A stretch of DNA of 64,000 bases. Origin: Neobacillus citreus. Lineage in GTDB: Bacteria > Bacillota > Bacilli > Bacillales > Cytobacillaceae. The stretch is from positions 16,385 through 80,384 of the forward strand of contig NZ_JAGYPE020000021.1 of assembly GCF_018343545.2 (NCBI RefSeq), in the 5' to 3' direction. Both the position numbers and the translations under genes were made by a program. This document shows, piece after piece, positions 63,943-64,000 of the stretch. Positions within the stretch are counted from its first letter, which is position 1; each line of letters starts with the position of its first letter. The notes under the pieces were generated by a model that worked only from the letters and a program-made list of their open reading frames with translations, was not told the DNA's origin and searched no databases.

Positions 63943-64000
63943 ATTTCCGCTCCGGGCACTCGCTTTCCGCGGGGAGGTCCTGGAGCCTCCTCGGCGCTAT
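63943..64000. repeat. GC-rich interspersed repeat cut by the window edge
   Basis: The last 58 bases include CGCTCCGGGCACTCGCTTTC, then CGCGGGGAGG and CCTGGAGCCTCCTCGGCGCT. This is far more GC-rich than its surroundings and of a type I recall as a common Bacillaceae interspersed repeat. The other end lies outside the window. Confidence 0.55.

Overview
The window is a chromosomal segment of a spore-forming, moderately AT-rich Firmicute of the family Bacillaceae. It is close to Bacillus in the broad sense but not B. subtilis itself. The evidence is near-complete gene-order agreement with the B. subtilis yrrS-yqfS region: the yqeGHI-nadD-yqeKLM, comER/comEABC, hrcA-grpE-dnaK-dnaJ, yqeUVWY, floA, yqfCD-phoH-pgpH-ybeY-dgkA-cdd-era-recO, ccpN-ppsR-dnaG-sigA-cccA-trmK-yqfO-ispH and yqfQ-cshB-nfo clusters. 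Many sporulation genes are present (sigK, sda, gpr, spoIIP, yqfC, yqfD, yqfQ), along with Bacillus-type control sites: CIRCE, a T-box, a cre site, DnaA boxes and a LexA-type box.

Layout. 1-3.4 kb: remnant of the yrrS-mtnN methionine-salvage locus, here without yrrT and mccAB, a small repeat array, then a cluster of very small ORFs including three tandem YrzI-family proteins. 3.4-9.5 kb: M3 oligopeptidase, a YjcZ-like miniprotein, a beta-propeller lipoprotein, sigK, divergent pssA/psd, and sda with a DnaA/LexA-type control region. 9.9-15 kb: the yqeG-yqeM operon (ribosome assembly, shikimate, NAD). 15-21 kb: DNA-uptake genes comER/comEA/comEB/comEC, yqzM, a candidate structured RNA, holA and rpsT. 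21.6-27.7 kb: gpr, spoIIP, yqxA, lepA, hemW. 27.7-36 kb: CIRCE-controlled hrcA-grpE-dnaK, dnaJ after a repeat-filled gap, prmA, rsmE, mtaB. 36-42.6 kb: yqeW, rpsU-yqeY, a short nfeD, floA, yqfB, yqfC, yqfD, phoH. 42.8-51.8 kb: pgpH-ybeY-dgkA, cdd-era, yqzL, recO, T-box/glyQS, ccpN-ppsR. 52-64 kb: a decayed yqxD, dnaG-sigA, a cre-controlled acyl-CoA dehydrogenase, cccA, trmK-yqfO, ispH, yqfQ, cshB-nfo.

Most genes are ordinary housekeeping. Replication and repair (dnaG, holA, recO, nfo), ribosome maturation (yqeH, yhbY, rsfS, era, ybeY, rsmE, prmA), envelope lipids (pssA, psd, dgkA, ispH) and sporulation functions are packed in short operons separated by clear intrinsic terminators. The unusual material is between genes. 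There are two families of interspersed repeats, one sitting directly after intrinsic terminators and one directly after stop codons. There is a palindrome-controlled miniprotein cluster. An unassigned hairpin-plus-terminator RNA lies upstream of holA. A terminator hairpin captures the yqfC ribosome-binding site. All function calls are from reading the sequence and from recalled family knowledge; no searches were run.
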